64,000 nt of DNA from Maricaulis sp965228215 (GTDB lineage Bacteria; Pseudomonadota; Alphaproteobacteria; Caulobacterales; Maricaulaceae). Of this stretch, positions 54,168 to 61,499 are shown one piece after another. The translations under genes were made by a program, and so were the position numbers. How positions within the stretch are numbered: the first letter of the stretch is position 1; every line of letters begins with the position of its first letter. Below the pieces are notes generated by a model, which searched no databases, had not been told where the DNA came from, and saw only the letters and a list, made by a program, of their open reading frames with translations. The stretch is taken from the NCBI GenBank assembly GCA_965228215.1, contig OZ245800.1:1736001-1800000 (forward strand), in the 5' to 3' direction.

Positions 54168-55001
54168 ATGAAATCGCTTTTCGCCCTCGCGGCGGGACTT
54201 CTCAGCCTATCCGCAGCCCATGCCCATCCGAGCGAGGATGATCCGGCCACGGCGCGTTTCCTGGCGAATGAGGCCATCCTCGTGACGGCCGGCGAAACAC
54301 GCATCCTGTTCGATCCCCTCTTCGACACCTCCTACGGCTATCCGCTGGTCAGCGTGCCCATGCGCGCGGCGATCATGGCCGGCGAGGCGCCCTTTGACGG
54401 TGTCGACGCGGTCTTTGTCAGCCATGTGCATGGCGATCATTTCGCGGCCGTGGCGATGAATGACTACATGGCCGCCCATCCGGACGTAATCCTGGTGGCA
54501 CCCTTCCAGGCCCGGCTCGACATGCAGGCAGCCGAGGGCTGGGATCCCGCATTCGAGGACCGCATCAATGCCTTGCCCTTTGTGGCCCAGCCCAGCGAGC
54601 TGGTCCTGCCGGCCGATGGCCATCCGCAAGCCATCCGCATCGAGGCCGTGCACATCCCGCATGCCGGCGGTCCCGGCCGGGCGCACATCCAGAACATGGT
54701 CTACCGCGTCACGCTGAACGGCGAGGCCACCGTCATGCATATGGGCGATGCGACGCCCGACACGCCGGTCTACGACACGCATCGCGATCATTTCGAGGCC
54801 CGCCGGACCCACAATGCCTTCCCGCCCTATTGGGTGATCGGACGCTGGGGCGGCGACGCCACCCGCGACCGCCTCAATGCCGACCATGTCACCGGCATCC
54901 ACATCCCGATCAATGTGCCCGCCGACATTTTCGGCTCGGGCGAGGACTTTTTCACCGTGCCCGGGGAAACCCGCGGAATTCACGGTCACAGCGACGACTG
55001 A
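54168..55001 (+). CDS. Exported metallo-beta-lactamase-fold hydrolase under TPP control
   Basis: The 277-residue product has a signal peptide (MKSLFALAAGLLSLSAAHAH). The fold is UlaG-like: ILFDPLFD, then the metal motif SHVHGDHF (His86, His88, Asp90, His91), HIPHAGG and HMGDAT. It is the first gene after the TPP riboswitch and ends 11 bases before thiC, so it is cotranscribed with it. A role in periplasmic salvage or breakdown of thiamine-related compounds is inferred only from position. Confidence 0.88.
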   Translation: MKSLFALAAGLLSLSAAHAHPSEDDPATARFLANEAILVTAGETRILFDPLFDTSYGYPLVSVPMRAAIMAGEAPFDGVDAVFVSHVHGDHFAAVAMNDYMAAHPDVILVAPFQARLDMQAAEGWDPAFEDRINALPFVAQPSELVLPADGHPQAIRIEAVHIPHAGGPGRAHIQNMVYRVTLNGEATVMHMGDATPDTPVYDTHRDHFEARRTHNAFPPYWVIGRWGGDATRDRLNADHVTGIHIPINVPADIFGSGEDFFTVPGETRGIHGHSDD

Positions 55002-55012
55002 AGGAGACCCCA

Positions 55013-56893
55013 ATGAACAAGCCCACTGACCAAGCCTCCTTCGAGACGCCTGAAGTCACCACCGGTCCGCTGCCGGGATCGCGGCGGGTCTATACCTCGC
55101 CCGTGAAGGCGCCGGGTCTGAAAGTCCCGCATCGCGAGATCGACCTTCACCCGACGGCCAATGAACCGCCCGTGCGCGTCTATGACACGTCCGGCCCCTA
55201 CAGCGACCCGGACGCGACGATCAATGTCGAGACCGGCCTGCCGCGTCATCGCCTCGACTGGTACAAGGATCGCCAGGTGGAACAGTATGAGGGCCGTCCG
55301 CTCTCCCCGCTCGATAATGGCGGTGCCACCGGCAAGTATCTCGCCCGCGAATTCCCGACCCAGCACCAGCCGCTCAAGGGCACCGAAGGCCAGCCGCTGA
55401 CGCAATACGAGTTCGCGAAAGCCGGCATCATCACGCCGGAAATGGTCTATGTGGCCGAGCGCGAAAACCTGGGCCGCAAGGAAGCCGTCGAGGGCGCCAG
55501 GGAACGCATGGCGGATGGCGAGAGCTTCGGCGCCTCCATCCCGGAACATGTCACGCCGGAATTCGTCCGCGGCGAGATCGCCCGCGGCCGCGCCATCATC
55601 CCGGCCAATATCAATCACCCGGAACTCGAGCCGATGATTATCGGCCGCAATTTCCTGACCAAGATCAACGCCAATATCGGCAATAGCGCCGTGGCGTCCT
55701 CGGTGGAGGAAGAGGTCGAGAAAATGGTCTGGGCCATCCGCTGGGGCGGCGACACGGTAATGGACCTCTCCACCGGCAAGAATATCCACAACACGCGCGA
55801 ATGGATCCTGCGCAACAGCCCGGTTCCGATCGGCACCGTGCCGATCTACCAGGCGCTGGAGAAGGTCAATGGCATCGCCGAAGACCTCACCTGGGAAGTC
55901 TTCCGCGACACGCTGATCGAACAGGCCGAACAGGGCGTGGACTATTTCACCATCCATGCCGGCGTGCGCCTGGCCTATGTGCCGCTGACCGCCGACCGCG
56001 TCACCGGCATCGTGTCGCGCGGTGGTTCCATCATGGCGAAATGGTGCCTGGCGCATCACAAGGAGAGCTTCCTCTACGAGCATTTCGAAGAGATCTGCGA
56101 CATCATGCGCGCCTATGACGTCTCCTTCTCGCTGGGCGACGGCCTGCGTCCGGGCTCCATCGCCGACGCCAATGACCGCGCGCAATTTGCCGAGCTGGAA
56201 ACCCTGGGCGAACTGACCAAGATCGCCTGGGCCAAGGGCTGCCAGGTCATGATTGAGGGGCCGGGCCATGTGGCCATGCACAAGATCAAGGAGAATATGG
56301 ACAAGCAGCTGAAGGAGTGCCACGAGGCGCCCTTCTACACGCTTGGCCCGCTCACCACCGATATCGCTCCGGGTTACGACCACATCACTTCGGGCATCGG
56401 GGCCGCCATGATCGGCTGGTTCGGCTGCGCCATGCTCTGCTATGTCACGCCGAAGGAACATCTCGGACTGCCCGATCGCGACGACGTGAAAGTGGGCGTG
56501 GTGACCTACAAGATCGCTGCCCATGCCGGCGACCTCGCCAAGGGCCACCCGGCCGCCAAGATCCGCGACGATGCGCTCTCACGCGCCCGGTTCGAATTCC
56601 GCTGGGAAGACCAGTTCAACCTGGCCCTCGACCCGGAAACCGCCCGCGATTTCCACGACCAGACACTGCCGAAAGAGGCCCACAAGGTCGCCCATTTCTG
56701 CTCGATGTGCGGCCCGAAATTCTGCTCGATGGAGATTACGAGGGAGATCCGGGACACCTTCGGGTCGGCACGCGCGCCGAATGAGATGAGCGAGGCCGAG
56801 CGCGGCCTGGCCGAAAAGGCCGCGGAGTTCCGCGAGAAGGGGTCGGAGATTTATCTCAGTGAGGACGGCACGACGCGGGAGCCGATTGATTAG
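55013..56893 (+). CDS. thiC: Phosphomethylpyrimidine synthase
   Basis: ThiC is a radical SAM-type enzyme that converts aminoimidazole ribotide into hydroxymethylpyrimidine phosphate for thiamine synthesis. The 626 residues include NINHPELEPMIIGRNFLTKI, NIGNSA, the MIEGPGHVAMHKI motif and the cluster-binding CxxCx4C (Cys563, Cys566, Cys571) in CSMCGPKFC. The ATG at 55013 follows AAGGAG. It is regulated by the riboswitch at 54073 through the polycistronic message. ThiD, the next enzyme, is at 38130. Confidence 0.97.
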   Translation: MNKPTDQASFETPEVTTGPLPGSRRVYTSPVKAPGLKVPHREIDLHPTANEPPVRVYDTSGPYSDPDATINVETGLPRHRLDWYKDRQVEQYEGRPLSPLDNGGATGKYLAREFPTQHQPLKGTEGQPLTQYEFAKAGIITPEMVYVAERENLGRKEAVEGARERMADGESFGASIPEHVTPEFVRGEIARGRAIIPANINHPELEPMIIGRNFLTKINANIGNSAVASSVEEEVEKMVWAIRWGGDTVMDLSTGKNIHNTREWILRNSPVPIGTVPIYQALEKVNGIAEDLTWEVFRDTLIEQAEQGVDYFTIHAGVRLAYVPLTADRVTGIVSRGGSIMAKWCLAHHKESFLYEHFEEICDIMRAYDVSFSLGDGLRPGSIADANDRAQFAELETLGELTKIAWAKGCQVMIEGPGHVAMHKIKENMDKQLKECHEAPFYTLGPLTTDIAPGYDHITSGIGAAMIGWFGCAMLCYVTPKEHLGLPDRDDVKVGVVTYKIAAHAGDLAKGHPAAKIRDDALSRARFEFRWEDQFNLALDPETARDFHDQTLPKEAHKVAHFCSMCGPKFCSMEITREIRDTFGSARAPNEMSEAERGLAEKAAEFREKGSEIYLSEDGTTREPID

Positions 56894-56904
56894 GGGGAGA
56901 GCAG

Positions 56905-57777
56905 ATGACGATTGGGCTCGCATTTCGAACTGGAGAGAATGTTGAGCTTTGGACCGATTTCGCGATAACGGACCAGCGAAGCGCAAGCGTCAACTCATTC
57001 CCTGGTCGGCTTAAGTGCATTATTTTAAACAGAAAATGCACGATCGCATACGCCGGAGACGCTGATCGAGCAATTCAGGTAATCCAGAACGCTTTCGAAG
57101 ATGGCGTCGTGCATAGCGTCGGAGAGTTCCGCGAGAGACTACGGTCGAGCTCCGAAGACGGGGCAGTCGAATACTTGCTCGTCAGCCACAATGGTGGGGT
57201 CTCGCTTAGAAAGATCTTCAACGGTGTGGTCTCAGAAGAACAGACCAATTGCGCCATCGGCGATGTTCGTTTAGCTCGCCGGCTGACGGAGGCAGATACG
57301 CCTGAACAAGTTCGACAGAATATCTCAGAACTTTTTTGCGATGAGGGGTTTGGGCATCGCTCCGGAGTGGGCGGATTTCTTGTTCAAGCTCACTGTCGGC
57401 CAGACTTTCATTTCTATCCGCAGACCGCCTCAACCTATGTGTTCGACAGCATCGACTTCCTGCGTGGGGAGACCGAAGAACAGAAGTACAATCGCGCGGT
57501 GGGAGCGACCGAACTCCAGCTTTTCGCGACAGGGGTTGGGGACAGCTACCCGGTATTTGGAGTTTATTTCAGTCAGGCAAATAAGGGCTACGTCTACCGA
57601 CCTCTCTTACTTGATGTCCTGCTAGACAATGACCCAAGAGAGTTGTCGGACTGTTCACAGCAAGAATTTCGCGAAGCACTCGACGAGGAAGCGCGTGCGC
57701 ACATTAGACAATTTGGACGTACAGCTGAGCAGTCAACTGGTTCTGAGCTATCTGGCAAATCCTCCTCGTCGCCTTAA
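56905..57777 (+). CDS. Proteasome/HslV-like Ntn-hydrolase candidate of foreign composition
   Basis: The 290-residue protein begins MTIGLAFRTGENVELWTDFA. If Met1 is removed, Thr2 would be the N-terminal nucleophile. Asp18 then falls at mature position 17, as in HslV and proteasome beta subunits, and Lys37 in GRLKCIIL fits the catalytic Lys. IAYAGDAD and EYLLVSHNGGVSL follow the family topology. The last 90 residues are an extra tail. The gene is 11 bases after thiC, has GGGGGAGAG before the ATG, and has lower GC and rarer codons than all neighbours. The family assignment is by eye only. Confidence 0.55.
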   Translation: MTIGLAFRTGENVELWTDFAITDQRSASVNSFPGRLKCIILNRKCTIAYAGDADRAIQVIQNAFEDGVVHSVGEFRERLRSSSEDGAVEYLLVSHNGGVSLRKIFNGVVSEEQTNCAIGDVRLARRLTEADTPEQVRQNISELFCDEGFGHRSGVGGFLVQAHCRPDFHFYPQTASTYVFDSIDFLRGETEEQKYNRAVGATELQLFATGVGDSYPVFGVYFSQANKGYVYRPLLLDVLLDNDPRELSDCSQQEFREALDEEARAHIRQFGRTAEQSTGSELSGKSSSSP

Positions 57778-57858
57778 ACCTCATTCTAAGACGGGGCCGT
57801 ATTGAACTCTTGCGGCCACTACGGCGACCTGCTGGCAAGAGGTTTAAGTCTCAACTTC

Positions 57859-57910
57859 CCCCTCTCCCCCTGAGGGAGAGGGTCCGGAGCGAAGCGTAGG
57901 GGGAGAGGGG
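57859..57910. repeat. Palindromic GGGGAGAGGG-type repeat, copy 1
   Basis: CCCCTCTCCCCCT (57859-57871) is exactly complementary to AGGGGGAGAGGGG (57898-57910). An internal GAGAGGG can pair alternatively. It abuts the stop of the DUF559 gene and has a partner on the other side of that gene. Confidence 0.8.
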
Positions 57911-57911
57911 T

Positions 57912-58259
57912 CTAATCGAGAATTCGCTCCCGTGCGGCGATCGCGATCGCCTCAATTACGGCGTCCGTGTCGCCCAGGATGTCCATGTTCCAGAAGCGCA
58001 GAATCCGGAAGCCCTGAGCTTCAAGATATTGTGAGCGCCGAGCATCATAGTCGAGCTGGTCGGCATGCTGACCGCCGTCCGCCTCGATGATGAGGCGGGC
58101 CTTGAAGCAGACAAAATCCGCGATGTATGGGCCGAGCGGCACCTGGCGTCGAAACTTCAATTCCAGCAAGTTCTTGTTGCGCAAACGAGACCACAGGCGT
58201 GCCTCGGCGGGCGTTTGTTCCCGGCGCAAGCGTTTGGCGTGAAACCGGTTTTTAGTCAT
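57912..58259 (-). CDS. DUF559 (Vsr-like PD-(D/E)XK) endonuclease-type protein
   Basis: The 115-residue protein has the DUF559 layout: AKRLRREQTPAEARLWSRLR, then LKFRRQVPLGPYIADFVC, LIIEADGGQHADQ and a C-terminal RFWNMDIL. Asp48, Glu59 and Asp61 form the likely nuclease centre related to Vsr and restriction endonucleases. The start at 58259 is where the domain begins; the longer frame reads into the flanking repeat. The gene sits exactly between two GGGGAGAGGG-type repeats, a common arrangement for this family. Confidence 0.88.
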   Translation of the reverse strand: MTKNRFHAKRLRREQTPAEARLWSRLRNKNLLELKFRRQVPLGPYIADFVCFKARLIIEADGGQHADQLDYDARRSQYLEAQGFRILRFWNMDILGDTDAVIEAIAIAARERILD

Positions 58260-58260
58260 A

Positions 58261-58310
58261 CCCCTCTCCCGCCCCTGCGGGGCACCCTCTCCCTCAAGGG
58301 GAGAGGGAGA
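58261..58310. repeat. Palindromic GGGGAGAGGG-type repeat, copy 2
   Basis: CCCCTCTCCC at 58261-58270 is followed by GCCCC-TGC-GGGGC (58271-58283) and by CCCTCTCCC-TCAAG-GGGAGAGGG (58285-58307). It shares the CCCTCTCCC/GGGAGAGGG core with copy 1 and lies just upstream of the DUF559 start. Its order of elements differs from copy 1. Confidence 0.8.
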
Positions 58311-58319
58311 GTAGGTGTG

Positions 58320-58577
58320 CAAAGCTGACCGGCGGTGTGAGTGTGATCACGCTTATCCCCACCCCACCCACACACCCGCATACTTCCTCCCGATCTGCAC
58401 CACGGGAGGCGTGACGTCCGTCAATCGCGGGTGTGGGTTTGCGGAGCCTGTCCGCCCGCTGTGGTGACGCACAGCTGGTCCGGCAGGGCGTCCAGGTTGG
58501 TTCGACGGCACTAGACGCCCGACCCGAGCACCGCCTGGATTGGACACGGGGGCGAGAGCCTCCGGGAAAACTCCGCG
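58320..58577. other. Gene-free accessory stretch
   Basis: No supported gene is seen. The sequence is C-rich in its first part (CCCACCCCACCCACACACCC type) and contains short GTGTGG/CCACAC complements. All reading frames lack ribosome sites and domain patterns. It joins the repeat at 58261 to the inverted repeat at 58578. Confidence 0.6.
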
Positions 58578-58638
58578 TGCGGGAGACCTGTCGGGTCACC
58601 ACACACCTATCCAAACAAGACCCGTCAGGTCTCCCGCA
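58578..58638. repeat. 20-bp inverted repeat
   Basis: TGCGGGAGACCTGTCGGGTC (58578-58597) and GACCCGTCAGGTCTCCCGCA (58619-58638) are complementary except for one central position, across a 21-base spacer. The element occurs in the gene-poor repeat patch. It could be a folded RNA, a protein-binding element or a remnant of a small mobile element. Confidence 0.75.
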
Positions 58639-58684
58639 TGCCTCCCACTCCAGCGCTTCGGCGCGTGGAGATGTTTGTCGTGCC

Positions 58685-58765
58685 TCTCCTCATCCCGGCG
58701 CACGCCGGGACCTCGCGAGGGCCGGACTCGCCGGCTCGGGGTCCTGACTTTTGTCAGGATGAGGC
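58685..58765. repeat. Dispersed repeat, copy A
   Basis: TCTCCTCATCCCGGCGCACG begins an approximately 80-base unit that ends GGCTCGGGGTCCTGACTTTT followed by GTCAGGATGAG. Copy C at 59251 is nearly the same over its whole length, and copy B at 59102 shares the first 23 bases. The unit contains CCCGGCG-CACG-CCGGGA and TCCTGAC-N4-GTCAGGA hairpins. Confidence 0.85.
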
Positions 58766-58818
58766 GAGCCCGATCCGCAAGCGCGGCGAACTGCCGTGAG
58801 ACAAGAGAGGACTTATCC

Positions 58819-59028
58819 ATGAGCCGACGCCGTTATCCCGCCGAGCGGGCCGAGACCCATCGTGAGCGCCTGTTCGACCTGTCGGTCGAGGTGCTGCAAC
58901 GAAACCTGGAATTCGAGGTGAGCCAGCGGCCCTACAGCGACCGGGCGCGGGAGCTGAGCCTGGCCCTGGCACGCCTGCTCAAACCCACGCCACGCTCCCC
59001 GGCCGCGAAGCGAGCCGGGGTCCAGTGA
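58819..59028 (+). CDS. Small Arg-rich helical protein, 69 residues
   Basis: The ATG at 58819 has GAGAGG seven bases upstream. The peptide begins MSRRRYPAERAETHRERLFD and has two amphipathic helices (VEVLQRNLEFEVSQ and RARELSLALARLLK). The last 14 residues (from PTPRSP) lie in sequence that resembles the adjacent repeats, so the original C-terminus may have been replaced. No family recognised. Confidence 0.5.
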   Translation: MSRRRYPAERAETHRERLFDLSVEVLQRNLEFEVSQRPYSDRARELSLALARLLKPTPRSPAAKRAGVQ

Positions 59029-59101
59029 GGGCGTCAGCCTGGATCCCGGATCTCCCTGCGGTCGTCCGGGAGGCGTGGGGAGGGGCGTCTGGTCCCAATG
59101 A

Positions 59102-59239
59102 CTCCTCATCCCGGCGCACGCCGGCAGCAGATTCAAACGCATTTCCCCCGGCCTTGTGCCGGGGTCTGGCATGCGTTGGCGAGTATTCCGGGGCGGGTGC
59201 CGGACCCCGGAATTCGCTTCGCTCCTCCGGGGGAAATGC
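59102..59239. repeat. Dispersed repeat copy B with nested inverted repeats
   Basis: The first 23 bases match the start of copies A and C. Two nested inverted repeats follow: GCATTTCCCCCGG (59139-59151) with CCGGGGGAAATGC (59227-59239), exact over 13 bp, and CCGGGGTCTGGCA with TGCCGGACCCCGG inside it, 12 of 13. The whole can fold into a long hairpin of about 100 bases. Confidence 0.8.
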
Positions 59240-59250
59240 TTGAACCTTTC

Positions 59251-59330
59251 TCTCCTCATCCCGGCGCACGCCGGGACCTCGAGAAGGCTGGGCTCGCCGG
59301 CTCGGGGTCCTGACTTTCGTCAGCATGACG
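59251..59330. repeat. Dispersed repeat, copy C
   Basis: This copy begins TCTCCTCATCCCGGCGCACG and follows copy A through GGCTCGGGGTCCTGACTTTC, with a few substitutions in the centre (GAGAAGGCTGG instead of GCGAGGGCCGG). The region 59029-59383 contains only repeats and no supported gene. Confidence 0.85.
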
Positions 59331-59383
59331 CGGCCGGGCCGAAATCTTGTCCCACACCTCGCCCGGCCTAGTATTATGGAGAC

Positions 59384-59764
59384 ATGAAAACCCTGATCGC
59401 TCTCTTCGCCCTCCTGACCCTGCAATCCTCGCCCGCGGCCGAACCCGATCCGGACGTCCTGATCGGAAGCTGGGACGTCGCTCTCTATTTCAGCGCCGAT
59501 GCGCCGCCCTCTGCGACGGTGATGGAGATCACCGCCGTGAATGCCGACGGGACGCTGGAGGGGAGTTTTTACCAGAGTGCGTTCGAGACCGGCCGTTTTC
59601 GGCGCGACGGGGAGAGCTGGATCATTTCGGTGATCACTTCGGACACGAGCGGCATTTATGCGACGTCCGGGCGGCTGGGTCCGGACGGGATGATCGAGGG
59701 CCAGACCCTCTCCGTCGGCCGCGGTTTCCTGATGGCCTGGACGGCGGAGCGGGCCGGGCCCTAG
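59384..59764 (+). CDS. Small secreted protein of unknown function
   Basis: The 126-residue product has a signal peptide MKTLIALFALLTLQSSPAAE. The mature part is a compact beta-rich domain with VLIGSWDVALYFS, then TLEGSFYQSAFETGRF and a final GRGFLMAWTAE. It resembles lipocalin-like or DUF-type periplasmic proteins, without a confident match. It ends four bases inside the convergent regulator gene. Confidence 0.65.
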   Translation: MKTLIALFALLTLQSSPAAEPDPDVLIGSWDVALYFSADAPPSATVMEITAVNADGTLEGSFYQSAFETGRFRRDGESWIISVITSDTSGIYATSGRLGPDGMIEGQTLSVGRGFLMAWTAERAGP

Positions 59765-60276
59765 CTGTCCGCCTTGTCCTTCGTGTTGTCCTTCGTCTCA
59801 TCCTCGGCCGGCGCTTCTCCGCCCAGCGTGGAATAGGCGACCGTAGCCAGCATACCGCCGCCCACGAGGCCGACATAGCCCAGCAATTCCGGGTCCCAGC
59901 CCGCGAATTGGGTCATCAGCGCCAGCCAGGTCATGACGGCGAGATAGACGCCGCCCCAGAGCAGCATGCGTTTCATGATTGTGTTGAGCACGGGCGTATC
60001 CGTGGCTCCGGCGGTAGCCGGTGCGGCAGGCGCGGGAGTGGCGGTCGGGGCAGTGGTGTCGTTGGCGGCCATGTCGGGCGTGTCCTCTTGCGTTTCGATC
60101 AGTTCACGCAATTGGGCATGGGAGAGTTCGAAACTGGCGGCCAGGGCACGCACGGTCTCGAGACTGGGCATGTCACCGCGTTCGGCGCGCTGGATGGTGC
60201 GCTCGCTCAGCCCGCTGATGGTGGCGAGTTGTTCCTGCGACCAGCCTTTCTCAAGGCGCAGCGATTTCAGTCCCAT
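59761..60276 (-). CDS. XRE regulator fused to a two-helix membrane domain
   Basis: Residues 1-60 form an XRE HTH: MGLKSLRLEKGWSQEQLATI, then SGLSERTIQRAERGDMPSLE. A Thr/Ala/Pro linker (about 77-100) leads to two membrane helices at about 107-125 and 132-152, then a charged tail. The fusion would hold the DNA-binding domain at the membrane. The 171-residue start at ATG 60276 was preferred to a longer frame that runs upstream through unconserved sequence. Confidence 0.82.
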   Translation of the reverse strand: MGLKSLRLEKGWSQEQLATISGLSERTIQRAERGDMPSLETVRALAASFELSHAQLRELIETQEDTPDMAANDTTAPTATPAPAAPATAGATDTPVLNTIMKRMLLWGGVYLAVMTWLALMTQFAGWDPELLGYVGLVGGGMLATVAYSTLGGEAPAEDETKDNTKDKADS

Positions 60277-60409
60277 GCGTTGGCTCTCACGTCTCAATTG
60301 CCTGTCTGGAATAGCGTTTGGCGGCCCGGGCGCCCACGACAGGCAGGCGACACGAAGGTGACAATGGCAGGCGCCAAAATCAACCGGGGTGATCGCAAAC
60401 GCCCAACGC

Positions 60410-60439
60410 AAAAAGGCCCGACATCAGTGTCGGGCCTTT
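60410..60439 (-). terminator. Rho-independent terminator of the outer-membrane protein gene
   Basis: AAAGGCCCGACA (60412-60423) and TGTCGGGCCTTT (60428-60439) form a perfect 12-bp stem with a four-base loop. On the minus strand it is followed by TTTTTGCG, 38 bases after the stop of the gene at 60477. Confidence 0.92.
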
Positions 60440-60476
60440 CCGGGGGGGATCGTCCGGCATAGCCGGACAGGGGGGA

Positions 60477-61253
60477 TTAGAAGTGGAAGCGGATGCCGGC
60501 TTCCAGGACGTGGGAGGTGTTCTCGATGTCCAGCGAGGTCGGGAACAGCACGCTGTTCGTCTCGGCATCGCCCGTCATGCGATAGCGATAGCCGCCGAAG
60601 GCTTCGGTCGTGTCGGAGAGCGGGAAGGAACCGCCGAACATGACCTGGAACAGGCTGACCGCCTCCTTGTCGTCGATGATGGCAACACCCGACGGGGAGA
60701 AGTCGACCTGGACTTCTGCGATACCGACACCAGCGCCGACATAGAAGTCGAGCGGGGCACCGTCGATCTCGAAATCGTAATAGCCATTCACGGCATAGGC
60801 GGTCGTGGTGATCTCGCCGCGGCCGTCAGCCACCAGGTTGGCGATCGTGACGCCCAGCGGTGCGGATCCCGTGATCAGGGCTGCAGCATCGGCACCACCC
60901 AGGGCACCGCCACCGGCCGTGACGTTGGAGTGGCTGTCTACGTCGGCCGTCTGGTAGGAGATTTCCAGTTCGCCGCGGAACTTGTCGTTGAAGCGGTAGC
61001 CATAGGCACCGGCGACGAAGACACCCGTGTCGAACTCGGTCGTCCAGGCGATGTCCGTGCCGGCGGCCAGGGCCGTTCCGGCCGGGACGGCCACACCGTC
61101 ACCGGTGATGAAATTGCGCGTCAGGGCGCCGGCATTGTCGCTGTCATTCTGGAAGGTGATTCCGGCGGAACCGGAGACATAAGACTGGGCCGAGGCGCCG
61201 GTGGCCGCGGCCAGGGCGATCGCGGAGGCGGCGAGAATACGGGTGGGGGTCAT
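60477..61253 (-). CDS. Outer-membrane beta-barrel protein (OmpA/OmpW-like small barrel)
   Basis: The 258-residue product has a signal peptide (TPTRILAASAIALAAATGAS, AQ). The mature part consists of amphipathic beta strands separated by Gly/Asp-rich loops and ends with a C-terminal Phe in AGIRFHF, the recognition signal for barrel insertion. It resembles porin-like or opacity-type barrels of alphaproteobacteria. GGAG lies before the ATG at 61253 and a strong terminator follows. Confidence 0.85.
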   Translation of the reverse strand: MTPTRILAASAIALAAATGASAQSYVSGSAGITFQNDSDNAGALTRNFITGDGVAVPAGTALAAGTDIAWTTEFDTGVFVAGAYGYRFNDKFRGELEISYQTADVDSHSNVTAGGGALGGADAAALITGSAPLGVTIANLVADGRGEITTTAYAVNGYYDFEIDGAPLDFYVGAGVGIAEVQVDFSPSGVAIIDDKEAVSLFQVMFGGSFPLSDTTEAFGGYRYRMTGDAETNSVLFPTSLDIENTSHVLEAGIRFHF

Positions 61254-61312
61254 GGGGGATACTCCATCTGGGATAACTGCGTAGTGTACGACGGAGTTAA
61301 GTGGCTGGATCT

Positions 61313-61338
61313 GCACTGAAATTTAGTTATTTCAGTGC
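61313..61338. promoter_or_regulatory. 10-bp inverted repeat upstream of the barrel protein
   Basis: GCACTGAAAT and ATTTCAGTGC are exact complements with a six-base centre (TTAGTT). It starts 60 bases upstream of the minus-strand start at 61253, inside the expected promoter. An operator is likely; a terminator of either neighbour is not, as the gene on the plus strand starts only at 61500. Confidence 0.45.
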
Positions 61339-61499
61339 TTGAAGCCGTGGGGGTTCGCGCTAGTTACATGCTGTTTCACGGCACAACACGGCCGGATTTG
61401 CGGGACCGGCACCTGATCCTGCATCCGGGCATCTGCGGCGCGGGAAGGATTCGGAAACCGAAGCCTGCTATCCGGCGCCTGTCCTGCCGGGAGTTTCGC

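Noticed and set aside
58685..59330. CRISPR array suggested by regularly recurring CCCGGCGCACGCCGGG
   Set aside because: The copies are far apart and unequal in length, spacers are not of constant size, and no cas gene is present.
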